From: JBBIRG01 sp964410965
Lineage (GTDB): Bacteria > CLD3 > SB21 > JBBIRG01
DNA length: 64,000 nucleotides
Reading direction: 5' to 3'
Assembly: GCA_964410965.1 (NCBI GenBank)
Contig: CAYPIY010000006.1
Span: 1-64,000, forward strand
Shown here: in pieces, positions 1-9,360 of the stretch
How positions within the stretch are numbered: position 1 is the first letter of the stretch
How the letters are laid out: each line of letters opens with the position of its first letter
The notes under the pieces: model-generated
What the model was told of the DNA's origin: nothing
The model's database searches: none
The model's input: the letters and a program-made list of their open reading frames with translations, nothing else
Program-made: the position numbers and the translations under genes

Positions 1-3000
1 CGAATGTCAGCGAAGGATTGTCGATATCGTCGAACACCAAATTCAGGTCTGCGATAAACGCCTGTCCGAAATTCTCGTTCAGCGATGTATCCCGGATAGC
101 GTTCAGGATGTACGGCGGGTCGTTGACAGCAGTGACATTGACAAGAAAAGTATCCCGGGCGGTGAATTCGCCGTCGCTTGCGGATACGAAAACCTGGACG
201 GGACCGCTGAAGTTGAGGGAACTGCTGACGTAGAGAGTGTCGCCGGAGATGTCAGCGCTAACGCCCGCTCCGGATGAGGAGGCGCCGAATGTCAGCGAAG
301 GATTGTCGATATCGTCGAACACCGTATTCAGGTCTGCGATGAATGCCGTTCCGAAATCCTCATCCAGCGAGGTGTCGCGCAGTGCGGTTACGATGAACAA
401 AGGATCGTTCACGGCCGTTACGTCAACCAGAAAAGTATCCCGTGCCGTATATTCGCCGTCGTTTGCCGTTAAATAAATGTCGACCGGCCCGTACTGATTT
501 GAGTTGCCGGTGAGGTATAAGCTGTCGCTGGATATGGAAGTCGTGATATATGCAGGACCAGAAGCGGCGGTGTAACTTAAAGAACCGCCGAAGTCATCCT
601 TGAAAACCGTATTGAGTTTAAATACATAGGATTTGCCGAAATCTTCAATGAAAGTTGTATCGCGGGCTGGGAATTGAACGTATGGGGCTTCATTCGGCCT
701 GTAAACGGTGACATTCACAACGTCCGAAACAGACTGGTTCTGCAGGTCTGTGGCGGATACGAGAATATTGAACGAACCGACCGAGTCGGGTTTTGTAGTG
801 ATTTGCAATGCGTTCCCGATGATGTTGACCGTAATTCCGTTGCCGCTTTGCAATGAAGCGCTGAATGTCAAAGTCGGGCTGTCTGCGTCATTGAATACGT
901 TGTACATGTTCGATTCAATTGTGTGCGTACCGGTGTTCCATGCGAAGGATGTATCGCGGAGGTTCCGGACGACCTGAGGTGCCGCCGGAGCGCTGAACGC
1001 CACAAAATAATTATGGCCTTCCGTTCCCAGGCTGGTAAAAATGCCGCCGACACCCACCAGTGAATCGGTAGACGCAATCGTCAGAACAGTGGTATCGGCT
1101 ACAGGGTTCCAGCTGGTCGCCGTGCCGTCCGATTTATTCAGACTTGCGAGCCGGCTTCGGGTTTGACCCCCGATACTGGAAAATGCGCCGCCGGCAAACA
1201 GTTCGTTTCCTCGCTGGACAAGGGTTTTCACTTCATCGTTGGAGTTCGGGTTCCAGCCGGAAATGAGGGAGCCCGTCAGAAGATTAATGGCGGCGATTCG
1301 GTTTCGGGTGGTCCCGCCGACATTGGTAAATGCCCCTCCGATGTACATCCGGTTGTTAGCGGCATCAATCGATATTGTGTTAACGATCCCGCTGGCGTTA
1401 GGATTCCAGGATGATACCAGCGCCCCGTTTTTTTTGGAAACCGCCGCCAGCCGGTTCCGGGTCGTTCCGCCGACAGCCGTGAAACTGCCGCCGAAATAAA
1501 CAAGCGTATCAAAAACAGAAATCGATGTCACTTCCGTACCGGTGGTGACGTTGGGATTCCATGCGGTAACCAGGGATCCGTCGCTGATCCTGACGGCGGC
1601 AATCCGGTTACGGGTTGTTCCTCCCATTGTAGTGAACGCGCCGCCTGCAAAAATCAGTGAATCGTCGACAAAAAGGGATTTCACATCTGCGTTGGCGTTC
1701 GGGTTCCAGGATTCCAGGTTGCCGGTCGTTAAGTCAAAAGCGGCAAGCCGGCCGCGACCCGAACCGTTGATGTCCGTAAATGCCCCGCCCGCATATATCT
1801 TTGATTCCCTGATGCCGATCGTATAGATCGTTCCCCCGTCGGCGGTGATCGGATTCCACGATGTGGGTATACCTGTGGATGAGTTGATGGCCGCGAGGTT
1901 TTTTCTGCTGTAACCGGCGCCGGCGCTAGCGAATGAACCCCCGGCATAAAGGGTTGAACCGTTTAACGCGATCGCATATGCTTCTCCGCTCATATTCGGG
2001 TCCCAGGCTGTGGGATAAGTCACCGGAGAACCCACCGTTGAAGGAAGACAAGCCAGCCGGCTGCGTTCATAACCTGTACCGAAACCGGTGAATAGTCCGG
2101 CCACGTAAATTTTATTCGTAAATGCGATCAGCTTGCGGACACTGCCGTTAGCCGATACACGCCACGGGCTGAGGGCGCCGGTGGTATAGATGCGAGCCAG
2201 CCGGTTACGTGTCGTTCCGCCAGCCGTTGTGAAGTCCCCGCCAAGGTATATGAATGAATCAACCGGTGAGATCGTATAAACCGTATTGTTCATATTCGGG
2301 TTCCATGATGTGACAAGTCCGGTAACTGAGGAAACTGCCGCTGCACGATTACGAGTGGTGCCCCCGATATTTGTGAAGTCCCCGCCGAAATAAACGACAG
2401 TATCCTGTACCGCGATAGCCCGTACGGTTCCATTGGCGTTAGGGTTCCATGCCGTAACGGTTCCGGTCAGCGTGTTGATTGAAGCGATGCGGTTTCGAGA
2501 AGAATCCGGTCCGGATCCTCCGATCAGCGTGAATTCCCCGCCTGCGTACAAGGTCGATGAAACTAACCTCAGTGCATGGATAGTATTATTCGCATGATTA
2601 ATAAACGCGGTAACGTTACCCGTCATCGTGCTGATACCGGCCAAACGGTTTCTTGTGTTTCCTCCGACCGATGAGAAACTGCCGCCTATATATAAAACAT
2701 TATTCGATTCATCCAGAGCCATATCACGGATAGTGCCGTTCACGTTCGGATTCCATGTTGCGTCAACGGTTTTATCCGATTTGATATGAGCCAGGCGGTT
2801 TAATGCTGTTCCGCCGACATTTGTGAAGTCTCCGCCGATGTACCAACCGCCGGATCCGTCAGGTACAACGGCCCATACTTTGGCATTGACTTTCGGGTAA
2901 CTGGCATCATAATCTCCGGTTGCTGTATCTACGGCAATGCCGCGGCCGGCATACGGCAAAACCCGCTGAAAGCTTCCCGCAATATAAGTAGTGCCGCCGG

Positions 3001-3148
3001 ATTGAGCCATCGCATGTACAGTACCGTTCGTTCCGTCCGTAACATAAAAATCGCTACGCGGGTCATTATTCAGCAATTGCCCGTAAACCATACCCGAAAA
3101 AATTGAAAGAGAAAAAAGAAGGGTAAGAAATCCAAATAGATTTTTCAT
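1..3148 (-). CDS. Giant secreted delta-60/DUF5122-type beta-propeller protein with cadherin-like repeats (C-terminus beyond window)
   Basis: Translating the minus strand from the ATG at 3148 gives an uninterrupted frame of 1,049 codons that runs off the window edge, so the C-terminus is missing. Residues 1-23 are a signal peptide (MKNLFGFLTLLFSLSIF...). Residues ~40-715 contain about twelve ~50-residue blades with the recurring pattern LYxGGxF..xGG, then TRNRLAxI, then TxWNPNxNG, which fits delta-60/DUF5122-type beta-propeller repeats. After residue ~720 come at least four Ig/cadherin-like modules, each opening with a RDTS-like strand and containing NTVFDDID-like Asp motifs; the last two are 95 residues apart and nearly identical in DNA. 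This looks like a cell-surface or secreted adhesin-like protein; in FCB bacteria such proteins often end in a type IX sorting domain, which cannot be seen here. A weak purine-rich RBS precedes the ATG. The substrate is unknown. Confidence 0.85.
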   Translation of the reverse strand, partial: MKNLFGFLTLLFSLSIFSGMVYGQLLNNDPRSDFYVTDGTNGTVHAMAQSGGTTYIAGSFQRVLPYAGRGIAVDTATGDYDASYPKVNAKVWAVVPDGSGGWYIGGDFTNVGGTALNRLAHIKSDKTVDATWNPNVNGTIRDMALDESNNVLYIGGSFSSVGGNTRNRLAGISTMTGNVTAFINHANNTIHALRLVSSTLYAGGEFTLIGGSGPDSSRNRIASINTLTGTVTAWNPNANGTVRAIAVQDTVVYFGGDFTNIGGTTRNRAAAVSSVTGLVTSWNPNMNNTVYTISPVDSFIYLGGDFTTAGGTTRNRLARIYTTGALSPWRVSANGSVRKLIAFTNKIYVAGLFTGFGTGYERSRLACLPSTVGSPVTYPTAWDPNMSGEAYAIALNGSTLYAGGSFASAGAGYSRKNLAAINSSTGIPTSWNPITADGGTIYTIGIRESKIYAGGAFTDINGSGRGRLAAFDLTTGNLESWNPNANADVKSLFVDDSLIFAGGAFTTMGGTTRNRIAAVRISDGSLVTAWNPNVTTGTEVTSISVFDTLVYFGGSFTAVGGTTRNRLAAVSKKNGALVSSWNPNASGIVNTISIDAANNRMYIGGAFTNVGGTTRNRIAAINLLTGSLISGWNPNSNDEVKTLVQRGNELFAGGAFSSIGGQTRSRLASLNKSDGTATSWNPVADTTVLTIASTDSLVGVGGIFTSLGTEGHNYFVAFSAPAAPQVVRNLRDTSFAWNTGTHTIESNMYNVFNDADSPTLTFSASLQSGNGITVNIIGNALQITTKPDSVGSFNILVSATDLQNQSVSDVVNVTVYRPNEAPYVQFPARDTTFIEDFGKSYVFKLNTVFKDDFGGSLSYTAASGPAYITTSISSDSLYLTGNSNQYGPVDIYLTANDGEYTARDTFLVDVTAVNDPLFIVTALRDTSLDEDFGTAFIADLNTVFDDIDNPSLTFGASSSGAGVSADISGDTLYVSSSLNFSGPVQVFVSASDGEFTARDTFLVNVTAVNDPPYILNAIRDTSLNENFGQAFIADLNLVFDDIDNPSLTF

Positions 3149-3437
3149 GATGCAAATCTTTCTTTTAAATTAGTATAAAAATATGTATCAGAATATAACA
3201 TCTGTACCTAAATAAAACAATAAAAATTTGGTCACAAAAACTTAAGTATAAAAAAAACAATTAAAAAACAAGATGTTTTTGTAACAAGAATTTTAATATT
3301 CTTATCCGAAATCATATAACAAATTACAGGCCAGAAAAATCCTATTATAGTAAGAAATACCTAAAATCTATATTAGTAATTTGATTTATCAAAGGCTTGA
3401 AAAATAGCTTATCTGAACATTTCAGTGAGTAAAAAAA
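3149..3437. other. AT-rich gene-free spacer upstream of the giant surface protein
   Basis: This spacer of 289 bases is strongly AT-rich, with A and T runs, and lies between the start of the minus-strand giant protein and the stop of lpxB. It must hold the promoter of the giant gene, but I cannot pick convincing -35/-10 boxes out of the low-complexity sequence. I see no RNA gene, no hairpin with a T tract and no conserved ORF. Confidence 0.5.
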
Positions 3438-4676
3438 CTAGCCATTTGCCTTTGTACGTGAAGAAAAAGTCAGAATGAATTCGGCGTTCTGTTCGGATAC
3501 TTGTTTCCGGGAATTAAATCCAGTCTTTAAGCAGAAATTCATCAGACCGGTTCTGATCCTGTTGCGGAACGCAGGATCGTTGTATATACGATTTATTTCT
3601 TCAGCTATGGATTCTGGTTTCGCTTCGCTCTGAATAAACTCACGTATGATTTGGCGGCCGTTCAGAATGTTGATCAGGGAGGCAAACCTGGTTCTGACAA
3701 ACAAACGAATCATCAGCCAGTTGAACCGGTTCGTATTATATATGACGATGAAAGGTTTTCGGTAAAAAGCGATTTCAAGGTTATTTGTTCCGGGTTTGCA
3801 TAAAACAACATCTGCTGACCGGACAGACTCATGTACATTACCGGTTAGTTCATCACTTAGAAGCGGATTCCGGAAAGTTTTCTTATGTGCGGCAAGGATT
3901 TTTTCATACAGGGCTTTTTTGATGGATGCAGTAACGGGTATAAGAATGTTCATTCTTTGGCCGGCTTTTGCATGATGAAGACTGTAATGATGAACGCATT
4001 TCAGCATCAGGGGTAAAATTGATTTCACTTCGTGTTCACGGCTTCCGGGTAACAGGGTAATGGTCCCTGATAAAGTGTCTTCGTGCGTAATTTTTACTTG
4101 ACATTGTCCCTGCAAACAATCTATTATTGGGTGCCCTGAAAAAAAAACAGGGATGCCATGCCGGGCGTAAAGTTCTTTTTCAAATTCAAATGCCGGAATG
4201 ACCGCGTCGAAAAAACGTTTGATCTGACGAATGCGGTTCTTTCGCCAGATCCAGATTTGCGGCGGTATGTAATAAATAAACACCGGAGCCGGCAGTTTGT
4301 GACGCCGGGAATGTTTTTTAATCGACCGGGCAACGGAAATATGAAAATCAGGAAAATCAATCATAATGACCACATCCGGTTTATGACTCAGGATCACGCG
4401 GATTATTTTTCTCCGGATGAAAAAAATGCTGAATAGGTTTCTGATTACCGATGTAAAACCGCTGAAAGAAAGTGAAGATATATGAAACAGCAGCGGGACT
4501 TTTTCTTTTTCAAGCTGGTTCCCTCCCACGCCCGAGAGAATAATGTCCGGATCGATTTTTCTTAAAGCGCCCGCCAGCTGGCCGGCATACCGGTCTCCGG
4601 AAGGTTCACCGCATAGAATAAATATTTTTCTCGGAACAGCTGGTTTCATGCATAAACAATAGCGGAAATGAACCAT
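3438..4676 (-). CDS. lpxB: Lipid-A-disaccharide synthase LpxB
   Basis: A GT19-type glycosyltransferase that condenses UDP-2,3-diacylglucosamine with lipid X to give lipid A disaccharide 1-phosphate at the cytoplasmic face of the inner membrane. The hallmark N-terminus KIFILCGEPSGDRYAGQL is present near residue 18, followed by a GVGG motif. The C-terminal half carries the LLPGSREHEV block and the VLCKPGTNNLEIA donor-site block. The length of 412 aa is somewhat longer than the usual ~380. An in-frame ATG nine codons downstream (4649) is an alternative start; neither has a clear Shine-Dalgarno sequence. It is divergent from the site-2 protease gene with only 19 bases between. No other lpx genes are next to it. 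Some family positions are substituted, but nothing suggests inactivity. Confidence 0.9.
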   Translation of the reverse strand: MVHFRYCLCMKPAVPRKIFILCGEPSGDRYAGQLAGALRKIDPDIILSGVGGNQLEKEKVPLLFHISSLSFSGFTSVIRNLFSIFFIRRKIIRVILSHKPDVVIMIDFPDFHISVARSIKKHSRRHKLPAPVFIYYIPPQIWIWRKNRIRQIKRFFDAVIPAFEFEKELYARHGIPVFFSGHPIIDCLQGQCQVKITHEDTLSGTITLLPGSREHEVKSILPLMLKCVHHYSLHHAKAGQRMNILIPVTASIKKALYEKILAAHKKTFRNPLLSDELTGNVHESVRSADVVLCKPGTNNLEIAFYRKPFIVIYNTNRFNWLMIRLFVRTRFASLINILNGRQIIREFIQSEAKPESIAEEINRIYNDPAFRNRIRTGLMNFCLKTGFNSRKQVSEQNAEFILTFSSRTKANG

Positions 4677-4695
4677 TTTTCAAAGGATTTTTTGC

Positions 4696-5931
4696 ATGTC
4701 TGAATTGCTGCTGAAATCAACCCTGTCCGAATACGGCGATGTGTTATCGTGGTCTGTCCGCGGGGAATTGATTTACACGGTTTTGCAAACTGACCGTCTG
4801 GACCTCCGTCTGAAGAACACGCTGGAACAGCGTCTTTTCAGCCTTGGGTATCAGTGTACGTTCCTGCAATTGTCCAGCCGGAAATCGGAATCGGGTTATA
4901 CGGACATTGTGGATATTGCACTGAACCCGGTCAGCCGTTCAGGCCTGTTTTCCGGATATGAACCGGAAGCGTTCGCGGCGGAATCGGTACCGGTAAAATG
5001 GCACGGACATCCATTGTTCCACGCAGCGCTTTTCGGGCTCACGTTCATCATTGTATTTATTACAGGCGCCGCGACGATCATCAACCGGTCCGTGCTGGAC
5101 GAATGGGACTGGTGGATCGGCATTCAGTATGCCGGCGCGCTGATCGCGATCCTTACCGCACATGAGTTTGGTCATTATTTTGCCGCAAGGTATCACCGCC
5201 TGAAAGTCACCCTGCCGTATTTTCTTCCGGGAATCCTGATCCCGCCATGGATCATGTCAGGATTCGGGGGAACGACGATCATGCCGGGTACTTTCGGTGC
5301 GTTTATCCGCATCAAGTCCCCGATTGAGACGCGAAGGCAGCTGATGGACATCGGAGCTGCCGGTCCGATCGCCGGTTTTATCGTAAGTCTGGCGGTATTG
5401 ATCCTTGGATTTGTTTTTATTCCTCCGAAAGACTATGCCTATCAGTATTATGAGGTCAGCACCCTGTACGACGGACAGCCCGTGATACATTTCGGCAGTT
5501 CAATCCTTTTTTCAGCCCTGGGAGCTTTACTGGCCGGGGATAACATGCCTGCTATGTATGACATAATCCATTATCCGTTGCTTTTTGCAGGATGGTTCGG
5601 ACTGCTGGTCACCGCGCTGAATTTGCTTCCCATCGGACAGCTTGACGGCGGGCATATCCTGTATGCGCTTGTGGGACCACGCCAGAAGTATTTTGCCATA
5701 GCGGCTTTTGCATTGATTATTTCGATCGGGCTGCTGTATGACATAAAAAGCTGGTTTATCTGGGCGATTTTGATTATTTTTATTATACGCATACAGCATC
5801 CCCCGGTGCAGGACTCGGAGGATCCGCTTGACAAAAAAAGAATGATTATCGGGATTCTTGCGATCATCATCTTTGCGCTTTGTTTTATACCCGCACCGAT
5901 TTATGACAAAGTACTGACCATGCCGGATTGA
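4696..5931 (+). CDS. Site-2 protease family (M50) intramembrane zinc metalloprotease
   Basis: This protein has the zinc-binding motif HEFGH at residues 156-160, inside a membrane segment, and the second M50 signature LDGGH at 316-320, whose Asp supplies the third ligand. Several hydrophobic segments surround these motifs. The first ~100 residues are soluble. The length of 411 aa fits soluble-N-terminus S2P homologues found in FCB and cyanobacterial genomes better than E. coli RseP, since no PDZ domain is visible. Such enzymes cut transmembrane helices in regulated intramembrane proteolysis; the substrate is unknown here. An AAAGGA Shine-Dalgarno sits seven bases before the ATG. It is followed by a rhomboid protease gene, so two intramembrane proteases are neighbours. 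Confidence 0.9.
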   Translation: MSELLLKSTLSEYGDVLSWSVRGELIYTVLQTDRLDLRLKNTLEQRLFSLGYQCTFLQLSSRKSESGYTDIVDIALNPVSRSGLFSGYEPEAFAAESVPVKWHGHPLFHAALFGLTFIIVFITGAATIINRSVLDEWDWWIGIQYAGALIAILTAHEFGHYFAARYHRLKVTLPYFLPGILIPPWIMSGFGGTTIMPGTFGAFIRIKSPIETRRQLMDIGAAGPIAGFIVSLAVLILGFVFIPPKDYAYQYYEVSTLYDGQPVIHFGSSILFSALGALLAGDNMPAMYDIIHYPLLFAGWFGLLVTALNLLPIGQLDGGHILYALVGPRQKYFAIAAFALIISIGLLYDIKSWFIWAILIIFIIRIQHPPVQDSEDPLDKKRMIIGILAIIIFALCFIPAPIYDKVLTMPD

Positions 5932-6024
5932 TCCGGGCAATCACGCGGATGATTCCGGATCATTCCTTGAAACGTAAGCAGGTAATATAAATGCATACAT
6001 CACATCAGAAAAAGAGCCGCTGAC

Positions 6025-6855
6025 TTGTACGGACAGATAAAATATGGCCGTTCTTCGGGCTGGCTGAATGCCGAGTATCCGGTTGTGTTATGGCTGGTCG
6101 TCATCAACGGATTCGTTTTTCTGTTTCAGTTCCTGCTACAGCTGCTCGATATTGACGACGTACTGGTTCATCTTGCCTTATCCGGCCGGATATGGCACGG
6201 AGAGATATGGCAGCTGATTTCGTATATGTTTCTTCATGCCGACACCTGGCATTTGTTATTTAACATGCTGGCGTTATGGATGTTCGGAAAAGAACTTGAA
6301 AGGCAGTGGGGCGGAAAGGAATTTCTGAAATATTACCTTATCTGCGGTGTCGGGGCGGGACTGACATTCCTGTTTTTTTCCAGCGGATATGTTATCGGCG
6401 CCTCGGGAGGTGTATTCGGGGTTCTGCTTGCGTACGGGATGACCTTTCCCAATCAGACGGTTTTATTCGCCCTGATCTTTCCCATGAAAGCAAAATATAT
6501 GGTGATCATTTTCGGGGTTATTACCTTCTTAAGCATTGCCGCGCCGGAGTCCGGTCAGATCGCCCATTTCGCACATCTCGGAGGACTGGTCACAGGATTC
6601 TTTTATCTCACCCGAAAACGTTTCCTGAAATATTTCACGCTCGTTCCCCGGAAAAAAGCCGAAGCTGGCCATCTCAGGTTCTATCCGACCCAGAAACCCA
6701 AGCCGACCGAGGAGGAACTGAAACGGCAGGTGGACCGTATCCTCGACAAAATCAATGAAATTGGTTTTGACAAACTCACTGCCGAGGAAAAAGCGATTTT
6801 ATTTTCCGCGAGCCACCAGCTGAAAAAAAGAAACGGCTCATCTCCGGAGGCATGA
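6025..6855 (+). CDS. Rhomboid family intramembrane serine protease
   Basis: The motif GASGG places the catalytic serine at residue 127, and HFAHLGG gives the catalytic histidine at about residue 184. The N-terminal part has the family block FLHADTWHLLFNMLALW around residues 69-85, and the protein has about six membrane segments. The last ~75 residues are soluble and charged (DUF6576-like tail, with the text KAEAGHLRFYP then helices), an arrangement I recall from FCB rhomboids. No in-frame ATG exists near the N-terminus; the likely start is TTG at 6025, and no strong RBS is visible. The protein ends directly at the pyrF start, so the two genes are probably co-transcribed with the site-2 protease upstream. 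Confidence 0.9.
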   Translation: MYGQIKYGRSSGWLNAEYPVVLWLVVINGFVFLFQFLLQLLDIDDVLVHLALSGRIWHGEIWQLISYMFLHADTWHLLFNMLALWMFGKELERQWGGKEFLKYYLICGVGAGLTFLFFSSGYVIGASGGVFGVLLAYGMTFPNQTVLFALIFPMKAKYMVIIFGVITFLSIAAPESGQIAHFAHLGGLVTGFFYLTRKRFLKYFTLVPRKKAEAGHLRFYPTQKPKPTEEELKRQVDRILDKINEIGFDKLTAEEKAILFSASHQLKKRNGSSPEA

Positions 6856-7692
6856 ATGTACTTTTCAGAAAAACTGAACCGGGCGCTGGACCTCAGCTGC
6901 ATTTGTATCGGGCTCGATCCCGACCTCTCCAAACTGCCCGAATGCGTCCGTAAAAAAAGTAATCCCGTTTCCGAATTCATAGAAACGATTATCCGGTCGA
7001 CCCGGGACAAGGCGGGCGCATACAAGCTTAATTTTGCTTTTTATGAAGCGCTCGGCGCCAGGGGATGGAATATCCTTAAAGATACCGTTTCCCTCATTCG
7101 TCATACCGCTCCCGAAGCCCTGTTGATTGCCGATGCAAAACGGGGGGACATCGGAAATACGGCCGAACAATATGCCCGTGCCATAACGGAAGACTTGGAT
7201 TTTGACTGCATCACTGTCAATCCGTACATGGGATATGATTCTGTGGAGCCTTTTATACGGAATCCTGGAAAAGGGGCCTTCATATTATGTCTCACATCGA
7301 ATCCCGGATCGAAGGATTTTCAATATTTATCGGACGGAACCATGAGGTGGTTTGAACACGTTGCCCTTCGGGTCAGGGACTGGAATCATAACAAGAATTG
7401 CGGACTGGTTGTGGGAGCCACACATCCCGGGGAAATGCAGAAGGTTCGGGACATCGCAGGTGATATGCCGTTTCTTATTCCCGGAGTGGGCGCACAGGGC
7501 GGGGACCTGGAATCTTCCCTTCGTGTTAACTGGAACGGATACCGGGTTCTGGCCCTGATCAATGCATCTCGCACCGTTCTATATGCAGGAGACGGGGAAA
7601 GTTACGGTGAGGCGGCGGCAAAGGCAGTTCATCAGTTAAATCAGGATATCGTTTCCTCGCTGGAAAAGATAAAAAATGTCACACCTGAATAA
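6856..7692 (+). CDS. pyrF: Orotidine-5'-phosphate decarboxylase, type 2 PyrF
   Basis: Catalyses the last step of UMP synthesis, decarboxylation of OMP. The active-site block DAKRGDIGNTAEQYA starts at residue 93, with Lys95 as the catalytic lysine. The N-terminal phosphate/pyrimidine-site text CIGLDPDLSKLP and the later PYMGYDSVEPF and CLTSNPGSKDF blocks are typical of the longer type-2 PyrF family (~270-310 aa; here 278). The ATG follows the rhomboid stop directly and has a GGAGG Shine-Dalgarno inside the end of that gene, which indicates translational coupling. No other pyrimidine genes lie nearby except udk at 39 kb. Confidence 0.96.
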   Translation: MYFSEKLNRALDLSCICIGLDPDLSKLPECVRKKSNPVSEFIETIIRSTRDKAGAYKLNFAFYEALGARGWNILKDTVSLIRHTAPEALLIADAKRGDIGNTAEQYARAITEDLDFDCITVNPYMGYDSVEPFIRNPGKGAFILCLTSNPGSKDFQYLSDGTMRWFEHVALRVRDWNHNKNCGLVVGATHPGEMQKVRDIAGDMPFLIPGVGAQGGDLESSLRVNWNGYRVLALINASRTVLYAGDGESYGEAAAKAVHQLNQDIVSSLEKIKNVTPE

Positions 7693-7817
7693 TGCATTTT
7701 TATCCAATCACTGCTTGACTTTAATAAAATATTTCACCATTTTTTGATCGTGAAATTGATTCATAGAATTTGAGTTGCAAATATCCATTCATCATATTCA
7801 ATCCGGGAGAAAACACC

Positions 7818-8441
7818 ATGCCAAGAAAAGCTAAAAAAGCAAAGGCCAAAAAACCGGTTCGCGGAACTAAAAAAATTAAAAAAGTGGTTGCAAAAAAACC
7901 GGTGAAAAAAGCCGCAGTGAAAAAAGGTAAGATCAAAGTCGGAAGAAAAAAAGCCGCAACGAAAAAAACGGTCGCCGTCAGAAGCCCTAAACTTACCGGC
8001 GCCAAACTGATCGGTTTCGTACAGGAAAAGGTGGAAGGCTACATACAGAAGCTTTACAAGAACAGGTACGAAAGGACAGACGACGGAAGGTTCCTCGTAT
8101 ATGAAGGATCCACGGTTATTCAGACGGTGATCCGTCCGTGGCACGAAAGCGACGTCATCGTGGAAACATTCGCTTATGTCGTACAGGAATCCAACCTGGA
8201 TGAGAATATACTGAAATTCCTGCTCCGGGAAAACGCGATGCTGCATTTCGGAGCCTTCGGGATCACATTCGACGGCACCATCCTGTTCAGCAATTCCCTC
8301 GCGGGCGCTAATCTGGATGAAAACGAATTCATGGCCTCCATTAAATCCGTCGCACGTATTTCCGATTTTTACGATAACAAGATCGTTGAAATGGCCGGCG
8401 GGATGACTGCAAGGGAAGCGATGAAAAAAGGTATCATTTAA
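7818..8441 (+). CDS. YbjN-domain protein with lysine-rich histone-like N-terminal tail
   Basis: The start is ATG 7818, which has a GGGAGA Shine-Dalgarno eight bases upstream; an earlier in-frame start at 7770 would add 16 residues without an RBS. The 207-residue protein has two parts. Residues 2-58 are extremely basic, with 23 lysines in 57 residues in KKA/KKP patterns like bacterial H1-like proteins (AlgP, Hc1), with no acidic residues. Residues ~60-207 fit a YbjN / type III chaperone-like alpha-beta fold: LIGFVQEKVEGYIQKLY, then FLVYEGSTVIQTVIRPW and LRENAMLHFGAFGITFDG. The tail suggests nucleic-acid or polyanion binding; the function of the fusion is unknown. It is monocistronic by appearance, with its own terminator. 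Confidence in the reading frame is high; in function, low. Confidence 0.85.
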   Translation: MPRKAKKAKAKKPVRGTKKIKKVVAKKPVKKAAVKKGKIKVGRKKAATKKTVAVRSPKLTGAKLIGFVQEKVEGYIQKLYKNRYERTDDGRFLVYEGSTVIQTVIRPWHESDVIVETFAYVVQESNLDENILKFLLRENAMLHFGAFGITFDGTILFSNSLAGANLDENEFMASIKSVARISDFYDNKIVEMAGGMTAREAMKKGII

Positions 8442-8456
8442 TTTTCCCTGACATAT

Positions 8457-8495
8457 ACGAAAACCAGCGGCCGCGCCAGCGTCGCTGGTTTTTCT
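8457..8495 (+). terminator. Rho-independent terminator after the YbjN-domain gene
   Basis: The stem AAACCAGCG (8461-8469) pairs with CGCTGGTTT (8483-8491), closing a 13-base GC-rich loop, and the 3' arm runs into a short T stretch ending near 8493. It lies 15-50 bases after the stop codon of the YbjN-domain gene and just before the next gene. Confidence 0.8.
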
Positions 8496-8502
8496 ATTAG
8501 AG

Positions 8503-9360
8503 ATGCTTCATCCCATATATCAAATCCTTTTCCGGAGCTTTCCTGCGGCCTTGATCCTTTTTGGCTGCTGTGATAATCAGTTCGTTCCTACCCGGGATTT
8601 TGATCTGACCCTGCGCATAACCAATCCTGTTCGTTCGTTTAAAGTCAATCTTGGAATCAGAATTCATCCTTCCGATTCCTCACGTACAATTTTATTTATC
8701 CGCCGGATGAATTTACCCGATCAGGCTCTGGATTATCATGATCCTTATACATGGAGAAAAAACATCACCGACTCGGTCATACTTGACCCGAAAAAGTCCC
8801 AAGAATTATTCTGCCGGATCGGTCGTCTGAAGGATTTGCAGTCAAAGATTCCGAATCCGGAACTGAACGCCCATTTCTATTCACTTATCATAAAAGACAG
8901 GGATTTTACACTGGAGAATCGTTCCTTCAGCGGAGACAAATCGGACGCCGATGAAATCGTCCGTTTTCTTATGGATCTTTTTGAGACGCACTATCCGGTT
9001 GTTCGGGTGCAGGATACCCAAAGCGAGGTATTTCTCAAACGCGAGGATCAGACGAACTCCGCCACGTATATTCTGAAACAGGATTGCAGAAATTTTGTCT
9101 TCGAAAAATACGGAAAGACCTGTCCGCTTTCGGACCGTGATTTCGTAAGGGTGTGGAATGTTATTGAAACGAACCAGGGCTGGTCATTAAAAACGGATAC
9201 GAGTTTCGGAAAGTCGTCTCTTCGGTATTCCTTCAGGGCAACCCACGGTCAGCAAACGGCCGAATGGAAAGTATACGCTCCGCATTTGATTGCGGACAAG
9301 CGCTATTATTCGATCATAAACGTGATGGAAACTCTGGAATTCGAATCGGTGCATGAATAA
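8503..9360 (+). CDS. Uncharacterised lipoprotein, 285 aa
   Basis: A short hydrophobic N-terminus ends in an apparent lipobox around residues 19-23 (LILFGCC), so the mature protein is probably a membrane-anchored lipoprotein. The rest is soluble, mixed alpha/beta in character and rich in Asp, Arg and Phe. I recognise no domain. The 3' end overlaps the start of the membrane gluzincin gene by eight bases, so the two are translated together and may act together at the envelope. No clear Shine-Dalgarno is present upstream; the ATG lies just after a terminator. The frame is supported by length, overlap and signal sequence only. Confidence 0.75.
   Translation: MLHPIYQILFRSFPAALILFGCCDNQFVPTRDFDLTLRITNPVRSFKVNLGIRIHPSDSSRTILFIRRMNLPDQALDYHDPYTWRKNITDSVILDPKKSQELFCRIGRLKDLQSKIPNPELNAHFYSLIIKDRDFTLENRSFSGDKSDADEIVRFLMDLFETHYPVVRVQDTQSEVFLKREDQTNSATYILKQDCRNFVFEKYGKTCPLSDRDFVRVWNVIETNQGWSLKTDTSFGKSSLRYSFRATHGQQTAEWKVYAPHLIADKRYYSIINVMETLEFESVHE

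Noticed and set aside
18..1947. Several short plus-strand open frames across the first 2 kb
   Set aside because: They are antisense shadows of the continuous minus-strand giant protein, and their residues mirror its repeats.
7721..8246. Minus-strand frames rich in Phe opposite the YbjN-domain gene
   Set aside because: Phe-rich text is the complement of the Lys-rich AAA codons; no RBS or homology.
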